Shown here piece after piece: positions 48,321 through 56,693 of a DNA stretch of 64,000 bases (within the stretch, counting starts at the first letter, position 1; each line of letters begins with the position of its first letter). This stretch comes from Pseudophaeobacter sp. EL27 (lineage in GTDB: Bacteria; Pseudomonadota; Alphaproteobacteria; Rhodobacterales; Rhodobacteraceae). The position numbers and the translations under genes were made by a program. The stretch lies in assembly GCF_900313025.1 (NCBI RefSeq), contig NZ_OMPQ01000009.1:12-64011 (forward strand), in the 5' to 3' direction. The notes beneath the pieces were generated by a model that was not told the origin of the DNA, did no database searches, and saw only the letters and a program-made list of their open reading frames with translations.

Positions 48321-49057
48321 GCGCTCCAGTTCTACCGCGAACCGAATTGGAAGCCCGTCAACAGCTCTCGGCCCTCTATCGCTTGTGTCACCTCTATGGC
48401 TGGACGGATCTGACGAGTACGCATATTTCGACCCGCATTCCGGGTCGTGACGACGCCTACTTAATGAATGCTCATGACGAATTGTTTGACGAAATCACCG
48501 CCTCGTCACTGTGTGAAATCGGCTTTGACGGTCAGATGCGCACACCGGGCAGAGTTCTGAACCAAGCGGGTCATGAGATCCATTCTGCCGTCCTGAAGGC
48601 GCGGCCTGAGGTCAATTTTGTCCTGCACAGCCATACCCGGGCAGGGGTTGCAGTGTCAGCAATGCCGCAGGGGCTTTTGCCGATCTCGCAGCATTCGGGG
48701 TTTGTTCTGGGAAGCCTTGCGACACACCCGTTTCAGGACAGCACTGCGGTGGCTGACGAAGGCGCTGCACTGGCGGCGGATCTTGGCGCGAATTACACTA
48801 TGCTGTTGCAGAACCACGGCCTGCTGGCGGTGGGGCGGACCGCGGCAGAGGTGTTCATGTACCATTATCACCTTGAAGCGTCCTGCAAGATCCAGGCGGA
48901 TGTATTGGGGGCGGTGCAAAACCCAATTCTGATACCCGATGCGGCGTTGGATCCACTTTTGGCCTGGGGCGCGCCTGAAAACGGCCCGCACGGTGGTCAC
49001 GTGTGGCCAGCCTTGTTGCGGCGTTTGGAACGAGAGCAACCAGGCTATGACCAGTAA
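48317..49057 (+). CDS. class II aldolase/adducin family protein
   Basis: A 246-residue zinc aldolase-fold protein. NFVLHSHTRAGVAVSA and QNHGLLAVGRTAAEVF contain the His/His and His of the metal site and the catalytic region near residue 165. Overlaps the ThDP gene by ATGA and the TcuA gene by 11 bases. It may cleave or form a hydroxy acid from the freed skeleton; the exact substrate cannot be read from sequence. Confidence 0.88.
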   Translation: MSAPVLPRTELEARQQLSALYRLCHLYGWTDLTSTHISTRIPGRDDAYLMNAHDELFDEITASSLCEIGFDGQMRTPGRVLNQAGHEIHSAVLKARPEVNFVLHSHTRAGVAVSAMPQGLLPISQHSGFVLGSLATHPFQDSTAVADEGAALAADLGANYTMLLQNHGLLAVGRTAAEVFMYHYHLEASCKIQADVLGAVQNPILIPDAALDPLLAWGAPENGPHGGHVWPALLRRLEREQPGYDQ

Positions 49058-50441
49058 GACAGAGATGGACTGTGAAGTCGTAATCATCGGCGGTGGCAAT
49101 GCTGCGCTTTGTGCTGCGATCACGGCGGCAATGGCGGGCGTCCGCGTGTTGATTTTGGAGGCCGCTCCCAAAGAGTACCGTGGCGGTAACTCGCGTCACA
49201 CCCGCAATTTCCGCTGCATGCACGATGGCCCCCTATCGGTGTTGACCGGGCATTACGACGAAGAAGAATACTACAATGATCTGCTCCTGGTCACCAAAGG
49301 CAACACGGACGAGCATCTCGCCCGGATCGCCATTCGGGGCAGTCAGGATAGCCAACCCTGGATGGAGGCGAACGGGGTCAGGTTTCAGCCCGCCCTGTCC
49401 GGCACGCTTAGCCTCAGCCGGACCAATGCGTTCTTTCTCGGCGGCGGTAAGGCTTTGGTGAATGCCTATTACCGCAGGGCCGAGGCGCTTGGAGTCAAGG
49501 TGCGCTACAACGCTCATGTTGATCATCTGGTGCTAGAAGGGGACCGGATTACCCGCGTTGACTTCACGGAAAACAGCAAAAGCCACAGCCTGTCCCCCAA
49601 GGCGGTGATCGTGGCTGCAGGTGGGTTTCAGGGAAGTATCGAACGGTTGGTAAAGGCCTGGGGTCCTGAGGCGGAAAACTTTCTAATCCGTGGCACCCCC
49701 TACAACCGCGGTGACGTGCTATTTGACCTGTTGGACCAGGGGGTTCAATCCATCGGCGATCCGACCCAGTGTCACGCGGTGGCCATTGACGGGCGCGCGC
49801 CCAAATTTGACGGCGGCATTGTCACGCGGCTGGACTGTGTACCGTTTTCGGTGGTGGTCAACAAACATGCCAAACGGTTCTATGACGAAGGTGAAGATGT
49901 CTGGCCCAAACGCTATGCCATTTGGGGGCGCCTTGTGGCGGCGCAGGAAGAACAGGTGGCCTATTCCATCATTGACGCAAAGTCCAAGGACCTGTTCATG
50001 CCATCGGTCTTCCCCCCCATTTGCGCGGGTAGTATTCCTGAGCTTGCCAAAAAACTTGGGTTGGAACCTGAAGCCCTGGCCAGCACCATCACCGAATTCA
50101 ATGGGTCCTGTCAGGCTGGAAACTTTACCCCAACCGAGCTGGACAATCTTGCAACCAAAGATCTGGAGCCACCCAAAACCAATTGGGCGCGCCCCATCGC
50201 CGAGGCGCCGTTTTACGCCTATTCGCTGCGTCCCGGGGTAACTTTTACCTATTTAGGGCTCAAAGTGGATGAAACAGCACAAGTGCAGGGGCAGGAGGGA
50301 CCAGTTGCAAACCTGTGGGCTGCAGGAGAGACGATGGCCGGGTCCATTCTTGGTCAGGGATATCTGGCAGGGTTTGGCATGACAATTGGCACGGTGTTTG
50401 GTCGCATTGCTGGAGAGGAGGCCGCTGCCTATGTCAAATAA
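49047..50441 (+). CDS. tcuA: FAD-dependent tricarballylate dehydrogenase-like TcuA
   Basis: A 464-residue flavoprotein. The N-terminus CEVVIIGGGNAALCAAITA, followed by RGGNSRHTRNFRCMHD, matches the TcuA signature of the succinate-dehydrogenase/fumarate-reductase flavoprotein superfamily. TcuA oxidises tricarballylate to cis-aconitate. GNEK...NAFFLGGGKALVNAYY supports the group. The ATG at 49047 opens 11 bases before the aldolase stop and avoids a 36-codon N-terminal overhang. In this context its substrate may be another polycarboxylate. Confidence 0.85.
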   Translation: MTSKTEMDCEVVIIGGGNAALCAAITAAMAGVRVLILEAAPKEYRGGNSRHTRNFRCMHDGPLSVLTGHYDEEEYYNDLLLVTKGNTDEHLARIAIRGSQDSQPWMEANGVRFQPALSGTLSLSRTNAFFLGGGKALVNAYYRRAEALGVKVRYNAHVDHLVLEGDRITRVDFTENSKSHSLSPKAVIVAAGGFQGSIERLVKAWGPEAENFLIRGTPYNRGDVLFDLLDQGVQSIGDPTQCHAVAIDGRAPKFDGGIVTRLDCVPFSVVVNKHAKRFYDEGEDVWPKRYAIWGRLVAAQEEQVAYSIIDAKSKDLFMPSVFPPICAGSIPELAKKLGLEPEALASTITEFNGSCQAGNFTPTELDNLATKDLEPPKTNWARPIAEAPFYAYSLRPGVTFTYLGLKVDETAQVQGQEGPVANLWAAGETMAGSILGQGYLAGFGMTIGTVFGRIAGEEAAAYVK

Positions 50442-51489
50442 AGCTATATCCGAAGCACGCCGACAGATAGAAATCTGCAACGCCTGCCGATATTGCGAAG
50501 GCTATTGCGCGGTATTTCCTGCACTCACCAGACAAGCGGCTTTTGCAGATGGTGATATCACACAACTCGCCAATCTGTGCCACAATTGCAGGGGATGTTA
50601 TTATGCCTGCCAATACACTGAACCACATGAGTTTGCCCTGAACCTGCCAAAGTTATTGGCTGAAGTGCGTCAGGAAAGCTGGCAGGACAATGCCTGGCCA
50701 CAGGGGGTTGCGCGCAGGTTTCACCGGTCTGGCGTTGCGATCGCGATAGTGGTCATCATTTGCTTTGCTCTTCTTTTTGCGACCGCGCGCTGGATTGGTT
50801 CTGCGGGTGGGGATGGCTTTTATGCCATTCTGAGTCACAACATGATGGTCGCAATCTTTGTGCCGGCATTTCTGGTTCCTTTGCTCTCCATCTGGATCAG
50901 TTTGCGCCGATTTTGGAAATCTATCGGCGGGCAACCCCTTGGGCCTAAGGCCGGAATTGCCGCTCTGTCCGATGCAGCCCGAATGAAAAACCTTTCAGGT
51001 GGCCACGGCGAAGGCTGCAATTTCGAGGATGAGGATCGCTTTACTAGGCAGCGCAGCATCAGCCATCAATTGACAATGTGGGGATTTCTGCTGTGCTTTG
51101 CGGCTACGGCCTCAGGCACGATCCTGCACTATGTCTTCGCCATGCCCGCCCCTTATGAGTTGGTCTCATTGCCCAAGATCCTAGGCATCAGCGGCGGGCT
51201 GATGCTGTCCTTGGGAACCGCCAAGTTGGCATGGCTCAAACCAAAAGGAGACAAGGCCCTTGGAGACCCACGTGTCTGGGGCGGAGAAATGGCTTTCATT
51301 CTGTTATTGTTTACTGTCTCAACCTCTGGTCTGGCGCTCTATGGCGCAGGTGCAACAGCTTGGATGCCCACGCTTCTGGCTTTGCATTTAGGATCGGTTC
51401 TCTCGTTTTTCCTGTTGATGCCATATTCAAAAATGGCACACGGGTTTTATCGCTTAGCAGCACTCATTCGCGACGCACAGATAAAGTGA
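50431..51489 (+). CDS. tcuB: TcuB-like 4Fe-4S membrane electron-transfer protein
   Basis: A 352-residue protein that passes electrons from TcuA flavin to the membrane quinone pool. Two clustered cysteine motifs, CNACRYCEGYCAVF (near residue 15) and CHNCRGCYYACQ (near 50), bind Fe-S clusters, and about six membrane helices follow. It overlaps tcuA by 11 bases. Missing a tcuC-type transporter, so uptake may rely on the TRAP system 16 kb upstream or on another importer. Confidence 0.85.
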   Translation: MSNKAISEARRQIEICNACRYCEGYCAVFPALTRQAAFADGDITQLANLCHNCRGCYYACQYTEPHEFALNLPKLLAEVRQESWQDNAWPQGVARRFHRSGVAIAIVVIICFALLFATARWIGSAGGDGFYAILSHNMMVAIFVPAFLVPLLSIWISLRRFWKSIGGQPLGPKAGIAALSDAARMKNLSGGHGEGCNFEDEDRFTRQRSISHQLTMWGFLLCFAATASGTILHYVFAMPAPYELVSLPKILGISGGLMLSLGTAKLAWLKPKGDKALGDPRVWGGEMAFILLLFTVSTSGLALYGAGATAWMPTLLALHLGSVLSFFLLMPYSKMAHGFYRLAALIRDAQIK

Positions 51490-52029
51490 TCCCGATGAGT
51501 GTCGTAAGTGTTGCTTTAGTGTTTGTTGCGGTGTGACGGTTAAGAAGGCCGAAGTTGGCGGTTCGTTGTGAACACCAGACCTTCGCCTAGCTACAAAGCT
51601 CGCCACCTGTGGAAACGGCAGCTTTCGGAAAGCTGCACTGCAGCACAAGCTGGTTGCTCAACGGCCGGTTTGGGCCGTTCGTTCCATATGAAACCCCTTA
51701 GCCGAACCATTTTAAAAAGGTCGAGACCTGCAATAAGCTTCGTTTACCAAGATGGGTTGCGCCTCACAGCCAACAGGCCGTGGCAGTCTCGAACAAATTC
51801 ACAAAGAGAAGCGCTCCGAATGGGCGCTTTCCTTGTTCAATACATCTCCAGGAACAAACTATTCTTTGCAAATCCGCACCAAGATCCATTACTGGACAGC
51901 ATCTATCCTTGGCAAAAACTACCCCCTCACAGATTTTCATTTTTATATTTGTTATCAATATCTTACTGACGAATCACCCCATTTGAAGTCAGCCTCAAAT
52001 GAGTAGTCTGATTTAGTGAGGGGCACGTC
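51490..52029. other. 540-bp lower-GC intergenic region
   Basis: Follows the operon end and is lower in GC than its neighbours. A near-palindromic hairpin (51809-51829, AAGCGCTC/GGGCGCTT arms with one mismatch) followed by TTCCTTGTT is a weak terminator candidate. No gene family, RNA gene or insertion sequence was recognised in the many short frames. Confidence 0.45.
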
Positions 52030-52356
52030 ATGATCAACAAGCCAACAGGAGGAACCTCTCTTACAAACTACGAGAGAGATGGCCCTGGGCTGACGGATCT
52101 CAGCGCACGCTTGGTGCAAAAGTATGTGCTCGATTGCCAGAAATTCTCTGCCTTTTGCACTGACACCGCCACTCGGCCAGTTTGGGAGCGCATTCTGAAC
52201 GAAGTCACTAACGACGAGGAGCTCGCTGCCGAGTTTGCCATGCGGCCCCAACCTTACTTTGATGGACAGAGCATCGTGTCGCACTGCACGACCCAAGAAG
52301 GGATCAAGGCCGTTGAAGGTTTCCTGACCCAAATCGATTACGGCGTCTATGTCTGA
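52030..52356 (+). CDS. unrecognised 108-aa protein
   Basis: I do not recognise this protein. It is acidic-helical with a single block of cysteines (DCQKFSAFCTD, HCTTQ) and no signal or membrane segment. GAGGGG lies ten bases before its ATG. It overlaps the next gene by eight bases, and the pair stands alone at the edge of the accessory region. Confidence 0.6.
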   Translation: MINKPTGGTSLTNYERDGPGLTDLSARLVQKYVLDCQKFSAFCTDTATRPVWERILNEVTNDEELAAEFAMRPQPYFDGQSIVSHCTTQEGIKAVEGFLTQIDYGVYV

Positions 52357-52876
52357 TCTCTCAGAGACCAACACAATCTGTGCATGTTGTGGAAACACAG
52401 CCCGCCTACAACAGCTCCAAAACTCCACCCAAACCCTATGTTGTTGGTGCTTCAATCGAGAACGTCTGCGCATCAATACTGAAACTTCTGCGCACTGGCC
52501 GACTGACATTGAGCTCGATATCGCTGAACACTATCCGGACCTTGTGAGTCCGAATTGTGCAAGTCTACGGCCAACTATCGGGCCTGGTTGGTCTATAATT
52601 CTGGATCAGTTTCTGCGGAGCGTCGAAGCAGATCCAAAATTTGCAAAGTCGCCACCAGGACACCTGCAGATCTCTGACGTCAAAACCACGCGTGTTGGCG
52701 AGATATCCATCGGCTGGCATTGGTATTTCGATTGGGTTGAGCCCTATGAAGAGCGGTTGGAGAAACTCTCTGCAATCACCTGCTGCCTCTGCGGGCACCA
52801 GGGAGACATTGTGCGACAAGGAAATCGTTCTGAGCCGCTGTGTGGCTTTTGTCAGATGCCGACTCGAAAAGCTTGA
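52349..52876 (+). CDS. unrecognised 175-aa protein with two Cys4 zinc-ribbon-like motifs
   Basis: An unrecognised 175-residue protein whose ends each carry a Cys4 pair: CACC...CCWC at about residues 12-35 and CCLC...CGFC at about 144-168. The middle (IGPGWSIILDQFLRSVEADP, ISIGWHWYFDWVEPYEERLE) is helical, with a Trp-rich strand. Terminal zinc ribbons suggest binding of nucleic acid or protein. It is translationally coupled to the 108-aa gene. Confidence 0.65.
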   Translation: MSDLSETNTICACCGNTARLQQLQNSTQTLCCWCFNRERLRINTETSAHWPTDIELDIAEHYPDLVSPNCASLRPTIGPGWSIILDQFLRSVEADPKFAKSPPGHLQISDVKTTRVGEISIGWHWYFDWVEPYEERLEKLSAITCCLCGHQGDIVRQGNRSEPLCGFCQMPTRKA

Positions 52877-53200
52877 TGGTCAGGGTCAAAACAAACACCT
52901 GCTAAACCCAGGGTTCGAACTCTTCGGCATTTCGATGGAAGTGCCTCTAAGAAAGAGCCAAGCGGTAAATCTGCGCCAAATCTTCACGACCAACCTGCGA
53001 TTGTGAACTGAGACGGTATAGCGCCACGCATCGCTCAGTAGAGTCGCCACCTTCTCGTGCGCCTACCAAAATTGACCGAAAGACCCTTCATAACAGTCGC
53101 ACTCAAAGACGGCACGCCCTGACAATCCTTTTGTGGCCTTCATGGGAGAGCCTTGCCAAAATCGTGCAGGGACTCAGCAAACCCCTATGGCACAGTGTAG

Positions 53201-53233
53201 AAAACGACGCCAACCCCAATCGGGCTGGCGTCG
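53201..53233 (-). terminator. rho-independent terminator of nrdJ
   Basis: On the minus strand a 12-bp GC-rich stem (CGACGCCAGCCC with GGGGTTGGCGTCG, one mismatch, four-base loop) is followed by TTTT, about 120 bases after the nrdJ stop. Good intrinsic terminator geometry. The DNA between 52877 and 53200 holds no recognisable gene. Confidence 0.8.
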
Positions 53234-53356
53234 CCTATTTCCCTGTAAAACAAGGGCCTTTGAAACCTTGGGCGTCAATGCCCGTGTATTTGGGCCCAAA
53301 ACCAGCTCAATTGGGCCTCAATTGCATGGTTTCACAAAAATTGCCAGATGCGGAGC

Positions 53357-55642
53357 CTACCCACATTTGGAATGACCGCAGCTGCGGCAGGTCATGCAGC
53401 CCTCGATCATTTGCATGTCAAATTGACCACAGCTGGGGCAGGCCTTACCGCGCGGCGCATTCAAGTTCACGACTTCGGCCTGCGGATCAGACTTCAACCC
53501 CATGCCCTCACCTTCCAGAAAGCCCGTCTTAACCATATGGGTCTCGATCACGCCACCAATGGCCGCCAGGATCGAAGGAATGTACTTGCCCTGCACCCAG
53601 GCACCGCCACGCGGATCAAAGACCGCTTTCAGCTCTTCCACCACAAAGGAGACATCCCCGCCTCGACGGAACACGGCCGAGATCATCCGCGTTAACGCCA
53701 GCGTCCAGGCGTAGTGCTCCATGTTCTTGGAGTTGATAAAGACCTCAAACGGGCGCCGGTGGTCGCTGATGATAATGTCGTTGATGGTCAGATAGATCGC
53801 ATGTTCCGAATCCGGCCATTTCAGCTTGTAGGTATGGCCTTCCAGGCTTTGCGGCCGGTCCAGCGGCTCCGACATATAGACCACTTCGGCGCTATCGCTC
53901 TCATGCGGCGCATCAGCGGTTTCTCCTGGAGCCTTCTCAGAGCTTTCCGACACCGACAGAACCGATCCAGTCACATCATTGGGGCGGTAGGTGGTGCAGC
54001 CTTTGCAACCCTGATCCCAGGCCTGCATATAGACATCCTTGAAATCGTCAAAAGAGATGTCTTCAGGGCAGTTGATGGTCTTAGAGATCGAGCTATCAAT
54101 CCATTTCTGCGCGGCTGCCTGCATTTTCACATGTGCTGCAGGTGGCAGTGTCTGGGCGTTGACAAAATAGCTGGGCAGCTCGGCATCGGCGCCAAACTTC
54201 TCGCGGTACATCTGCACCGCATAGTCGACCACCTCTTCCTCAGTACGCGAGCCATCCTTTTGCAAAACCTTGCGGGTATAGGCATAGGCAAAGACCGGCT
54301 CGATCCCCGAGGAGACATTGCCCGCATAGAGGCTGATGGTGCCCGTGGGCGCAATCGAGGTCAGCAGCGCGTTGCGGATGCCGTGCTCGCGAATGGCCTC
54401 GCGCACGTCCTCGTCCATGTTCATCATATTGCCAGAGGCCAAATAGGCCTCGGCGTCAAACAGCGGAAACGCGCCCTTTTCCTTGGCCAGATCCACTGAG
54501 GCCAGATAGGCGGCGCGGGCGATCGCGTGCAGCCAGCGGTCGGTCTGACGCGCCGCTGCGTCTGAGCCATATTCCAGACCCAGCATCAGCAAAGCATCCG
54601 CCAACCCGGTCACACCCAACCCGATGCGACGCTTGGCCTGGGCCTCAGCCGCCTGGGCCTCCAGTGGGAACTTCGACACATCCACCACGTTGTCCATCAT
54701 CCGGACAGCCGTGGCGACCAGCTCCTGCATCGCCGATTGGTTCAGCTCCGCATTGGCCTCAAAGGGGTTGGAAACCAGACGCGCCATGTTGATCGAGCCC
54801 AGAAGGCAGGCCCCATAGGGCGGCAGGGGCTGCTCGCCGCAGGGGTTTGTGGCGCAGATGTTCTCGATATAGTTGAGGTTGTTGGACTTGTTGATCCGGT
54901 CAATGAAGATCACACCGGGCTCGGCATAGTCATAGGTCGCCTGCATGATCTTGTTCCACAGATCACGCGCCTGCACGGTGTGATAGATCTTGCCGTCAAA
55001 CTGTAGCTCCCAGGAGCCATCGGCCTTGACCGCTTCCATAAAGTCATCCGAGATCAGCACCGACATGTTGAACATGCGCAGCCGCGCCGAGTCGGATTTG
55101 GCGGTAATAAAGGCCTCAACATCCGGGTGATCACAGCGCATTGTTGCCATCATCGCACCGCGACGCGAACCGGCCGACATGATGGTGCGGCACATGGCGT
55201 CCCAAACATCCATGAATGACAAGGGCCCAGAGGCATCTGCTGCAACGCCTTTCACATCGGCGCCGCGTGGGCGGATAGTGGAGAAATCATAACCAATGCC
55301 ACCGCCCTGCTGCATGGTCAGAGCGGCCTCCTTCAGCATGTCAAAAATGCCCGACATGCTGTCAGGAACGGTGCCCATGACAAAGCAATTGAACAGGGTC
55401 ACCTGACGCGCGGTGCCTGCGCCCGCGGTGATCCGGCCTGCTGGCAGATATTTGAAATCTTCCAGCGCCTCGTAGAATTTCTCTTCCCAGACACTGGGCT
55501 TGTCTTCAGCGCGGGCCAGATCACGCGCAATCCGGCGCCAGCTGTCCTCCACGGTCACATCGATGGGCGTTCCGTCCGCCTGTTTAAAGCGGTATTTCAT
55601 ATCCCAAATTTGTGCGGCGATGGGGGCAGCAAAGCGGCTCAT
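53357..55642 (-). CDS. nrdJ: adenosylcobalamin-dependent (class II) ribonucleotide reductase
   Basis: A 761-residue reductase that turns ribonucleotides into deoxyribonucleotides with AdoCbl as radical source. ATNPCGEQPLPPYGACLLGS holds the catalytic Cys/Glu, GYDFSTIRPRGADVKG the substrate site, and the C-terminus CPSCGQFDMQMIEGCMTCRS is a zinc ribbon with redox cysteines. There is no ATP-cone. The ATG at 55642 (MSRFAAPIAAQIWDMKYRF) is preferred to the frame opening at 55780. A tandem of NrdR-like boxes lies upstream, and no cobalamin riboswitch. Confidence 0.96.
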   Translation of the reverse strand: MSRFAAPIAAQIWDMKYRFKQADGTPIDVTVEDSWRRIARDLARAEDKPSVWEEKFYEALEDFKYLPAGRITAGAGTARQVTLFNCFVMGTVPDSMSGIFDMLKEAALTMQQGGGIGYDFSTIRPRGADVKGVAADASGPLSFMDVWDAMCRTIMSAGSRRGAMMATMRCDHPDVEAFITAKSDSARLRMFNMSVLISDDFMEAVKADGSWELQFDGKIYHTVQARDLWNKIMQATYDYAEPGVIFIDRINKSNNLNYIENICATNPCGEQPLPPYGACLLGSINMARLVSNPFEANAELNQSAMQELVATAVRMMDNVVDVSKFPLEAQAAEAQAKRRIGLGVTGLADALLMLGLEYGSDAAARQTDRWLHAIARAAYLASVDLAKEKGAFPLFDAEAYLASGNMMNMDEDVREAIREHGIRNALLTSIAPTGTISLYAGNVSSGIEPVFAYAYTRKVLQKDGSRTEEEVVDYAVQMYREKFGADAELPSYFVNAQTLPPAAHVKMQAAAQKWIDSSISKTINCPEDISFDDFKDVYMQAWDQGCKGCTTYRPNDVTGSVLSVSESSEKAPGETADAPHESDSAEVVYMSEPLDRPQSLEGHTYKLKWPDSEHAIYLTINDIIISDHRRPFEVFINSKNMEHYAWTLALTRMISAVFRRGGDVSFVVEELKAVFDPRGGAWVQGKYIPSILAAIGGVIETHMVKTGFLEGEGMGLKSDPQAEVVNLNAPRGKACPSCGQFDMQMIEGCMTCRSCGHSKCG

Positions 55643-55757
55643 ATAGTGATTCCCTATTGGTCGATGTTCGCAGATGAGTGGCGGCTTCGATACTACAGGC
55701 TTATGGAAACTCTCAACGGTGAAATCACAGATCATTGAGAAATAATTACCAACTGTA

Positions 55758-55834
55758 CCACAATATCTTGCTCGCACCAAATCTCAAAGCACTATATAGA
55801 GCCTCACCTCTGGACGACTCTGTGGATATCTTGT
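55758..55834. promoter_or_regulatory. tandem NrdR-box candidates upstream of nrdJ
   Basis: Three boxes align in register at 55758-55771 (CCACAATATCTTGC), 55789-55802 (GCACTATATAGAGC) and 55821-55834 (TGTGGATATCTTGT), with offsets of 31 and 32 bases, about three helical turns. The first fits the ACACWATATMTWG pattern well, the second partly, the third only in its right half. NrdR normally needs two such boxes with this spacing. They lie 116-192 bases before the nrdJ start. Confidence 0.55.
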
Positions 55835-55988
55835 GTAAAACACGCAGCTCGACAGAGCGGCACAAAGCGCGCGTCAAATCGGCCAAAGCCCGCCCCAGGA
55901 AACCGGGCAATGATTCCGGGAGCACGCTGGTGCCGCGCGTAAAACCAACATATAGTGAGAGCGTTCCAAAGGATCTCAGGGGAAAGCA

Positions 55989-56420
55989 TTGGGAAACTAT
56001 GTCAATCTGGTAAAGCTCTCCGTCGGCACCGAAAGCATCGAGGGCCTGCAGGCCTGGCAAGAGATGCGCCGCGCCGAGCTCCCCGAGGGCCTGCCCCGCC
56101 ATGTCACCCGCATGTGGCCCAAACGCGAGGCCGAGATTCTGTCAGGGGGATCAATATTTTGGGTGATCAAGGGCCAGATCCAATGCCGCCAACGCATTCT
56201 GCGGATGGATGAGGTCATCGGCGCAGATGGCATTCGCCGATGCGCCATCATTCTCGACCCCAAACTGCACCGGACCCATACCGCCACCAAACGCCCGTTC
56301 CAAGGCTGGCGCTACCTAAAACCCGAAGATAGCCCGGCTGATCTGCCTCAGGGGCGCAAAGCTGAAGAGCCGCTGCCGCTGGAACTCTCCCAGGCCCTGG
56401 CCGAGATTGGCGTTCTCTAG
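55989..56420 (+). CDS. DUF1489 family protein
   Basis: A 143-residue alphaproteobacterial protein of unknown function. GNYVNLVKLSVGTESIEGLQ opens it, and MWPKREAEILSGGSIFWVIKG and PKLHRTHTATKRPFQGWRYL are the conserved blocks. It starts with a TTG (55989) that has AGGGGAAAG in front. No ATG gives the conserved N-terminus, so an unusual start codon is implied. Confidence 0.85.
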   Translation: MGNYVNLVKLSVGTESIEGLQAWQEMRRAELPEGLPRHVTRMWPKREAEILSGGSIFWVIKGQIQCRQRILRMDEVIGADGIRRCAIILDPKLHRTHTATKRPFQGWRYLKPEDSPADLPQGRKAEEPLPLELSQALAEIGVL

Positions 56421-56543
56421 CCCCCCCTCAAACACAGCCGCTACAAAGCGATCCGATGGTCGGGTCAAGGGCCACCCCGCGGCCCTGCGCAGCAGGGTTT
56501 ACCCTTGAGGCGGCCATTGGAGTGGTCACACTCGCCTAGGCGC

Positions 56544-56567
56544 CTTTGGGGCAGAGCTGCCCCAAAG
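56544..56567. repeat. perfect 11-bp inverted repeat
   Basis: CTTTGGGGCAG and CTGCCCCAAAG flank AG, between DUF1489 and the hisG terminator. Directly seen; could end the convergent DUF1489 transcript, but no T-run follows. Confidence 0.4.
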
Positions 56568-56580
56568 CGCTTCTCAGCAG

Positions 56581-56608
56581 AAAAAAGCGCCGCGCGATAG
56601 CGCGGCGC
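56581..56608 (-). terminator. rho-independent terminator of hisS-hisZ-hisG
   Basis: On the minus strand GCGCCGCGC TATC GCGCGGCGC then six Ts: a perfect 9-bp stem with a four-base loop, about 85 bases after hisG. The stem equals that of the hairpin at 15648-15670. Confidence 0.85.
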
Positions 56609-56693
56609 CGGGCCCAACGGGGGAGGCTCAATCTTTGATTGACCCGAGACGGGCGGGAGCGCTCGCCCTGCGCCATTCTCAGGCATTTGCCCG

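Noticed and set aside
55643-55988. Cobalamin riboswitch upstream of nrdJ
   Set aside because: No B12-box-like sequence or expected length of structured leader; NrdR-like boxes explain the region better.
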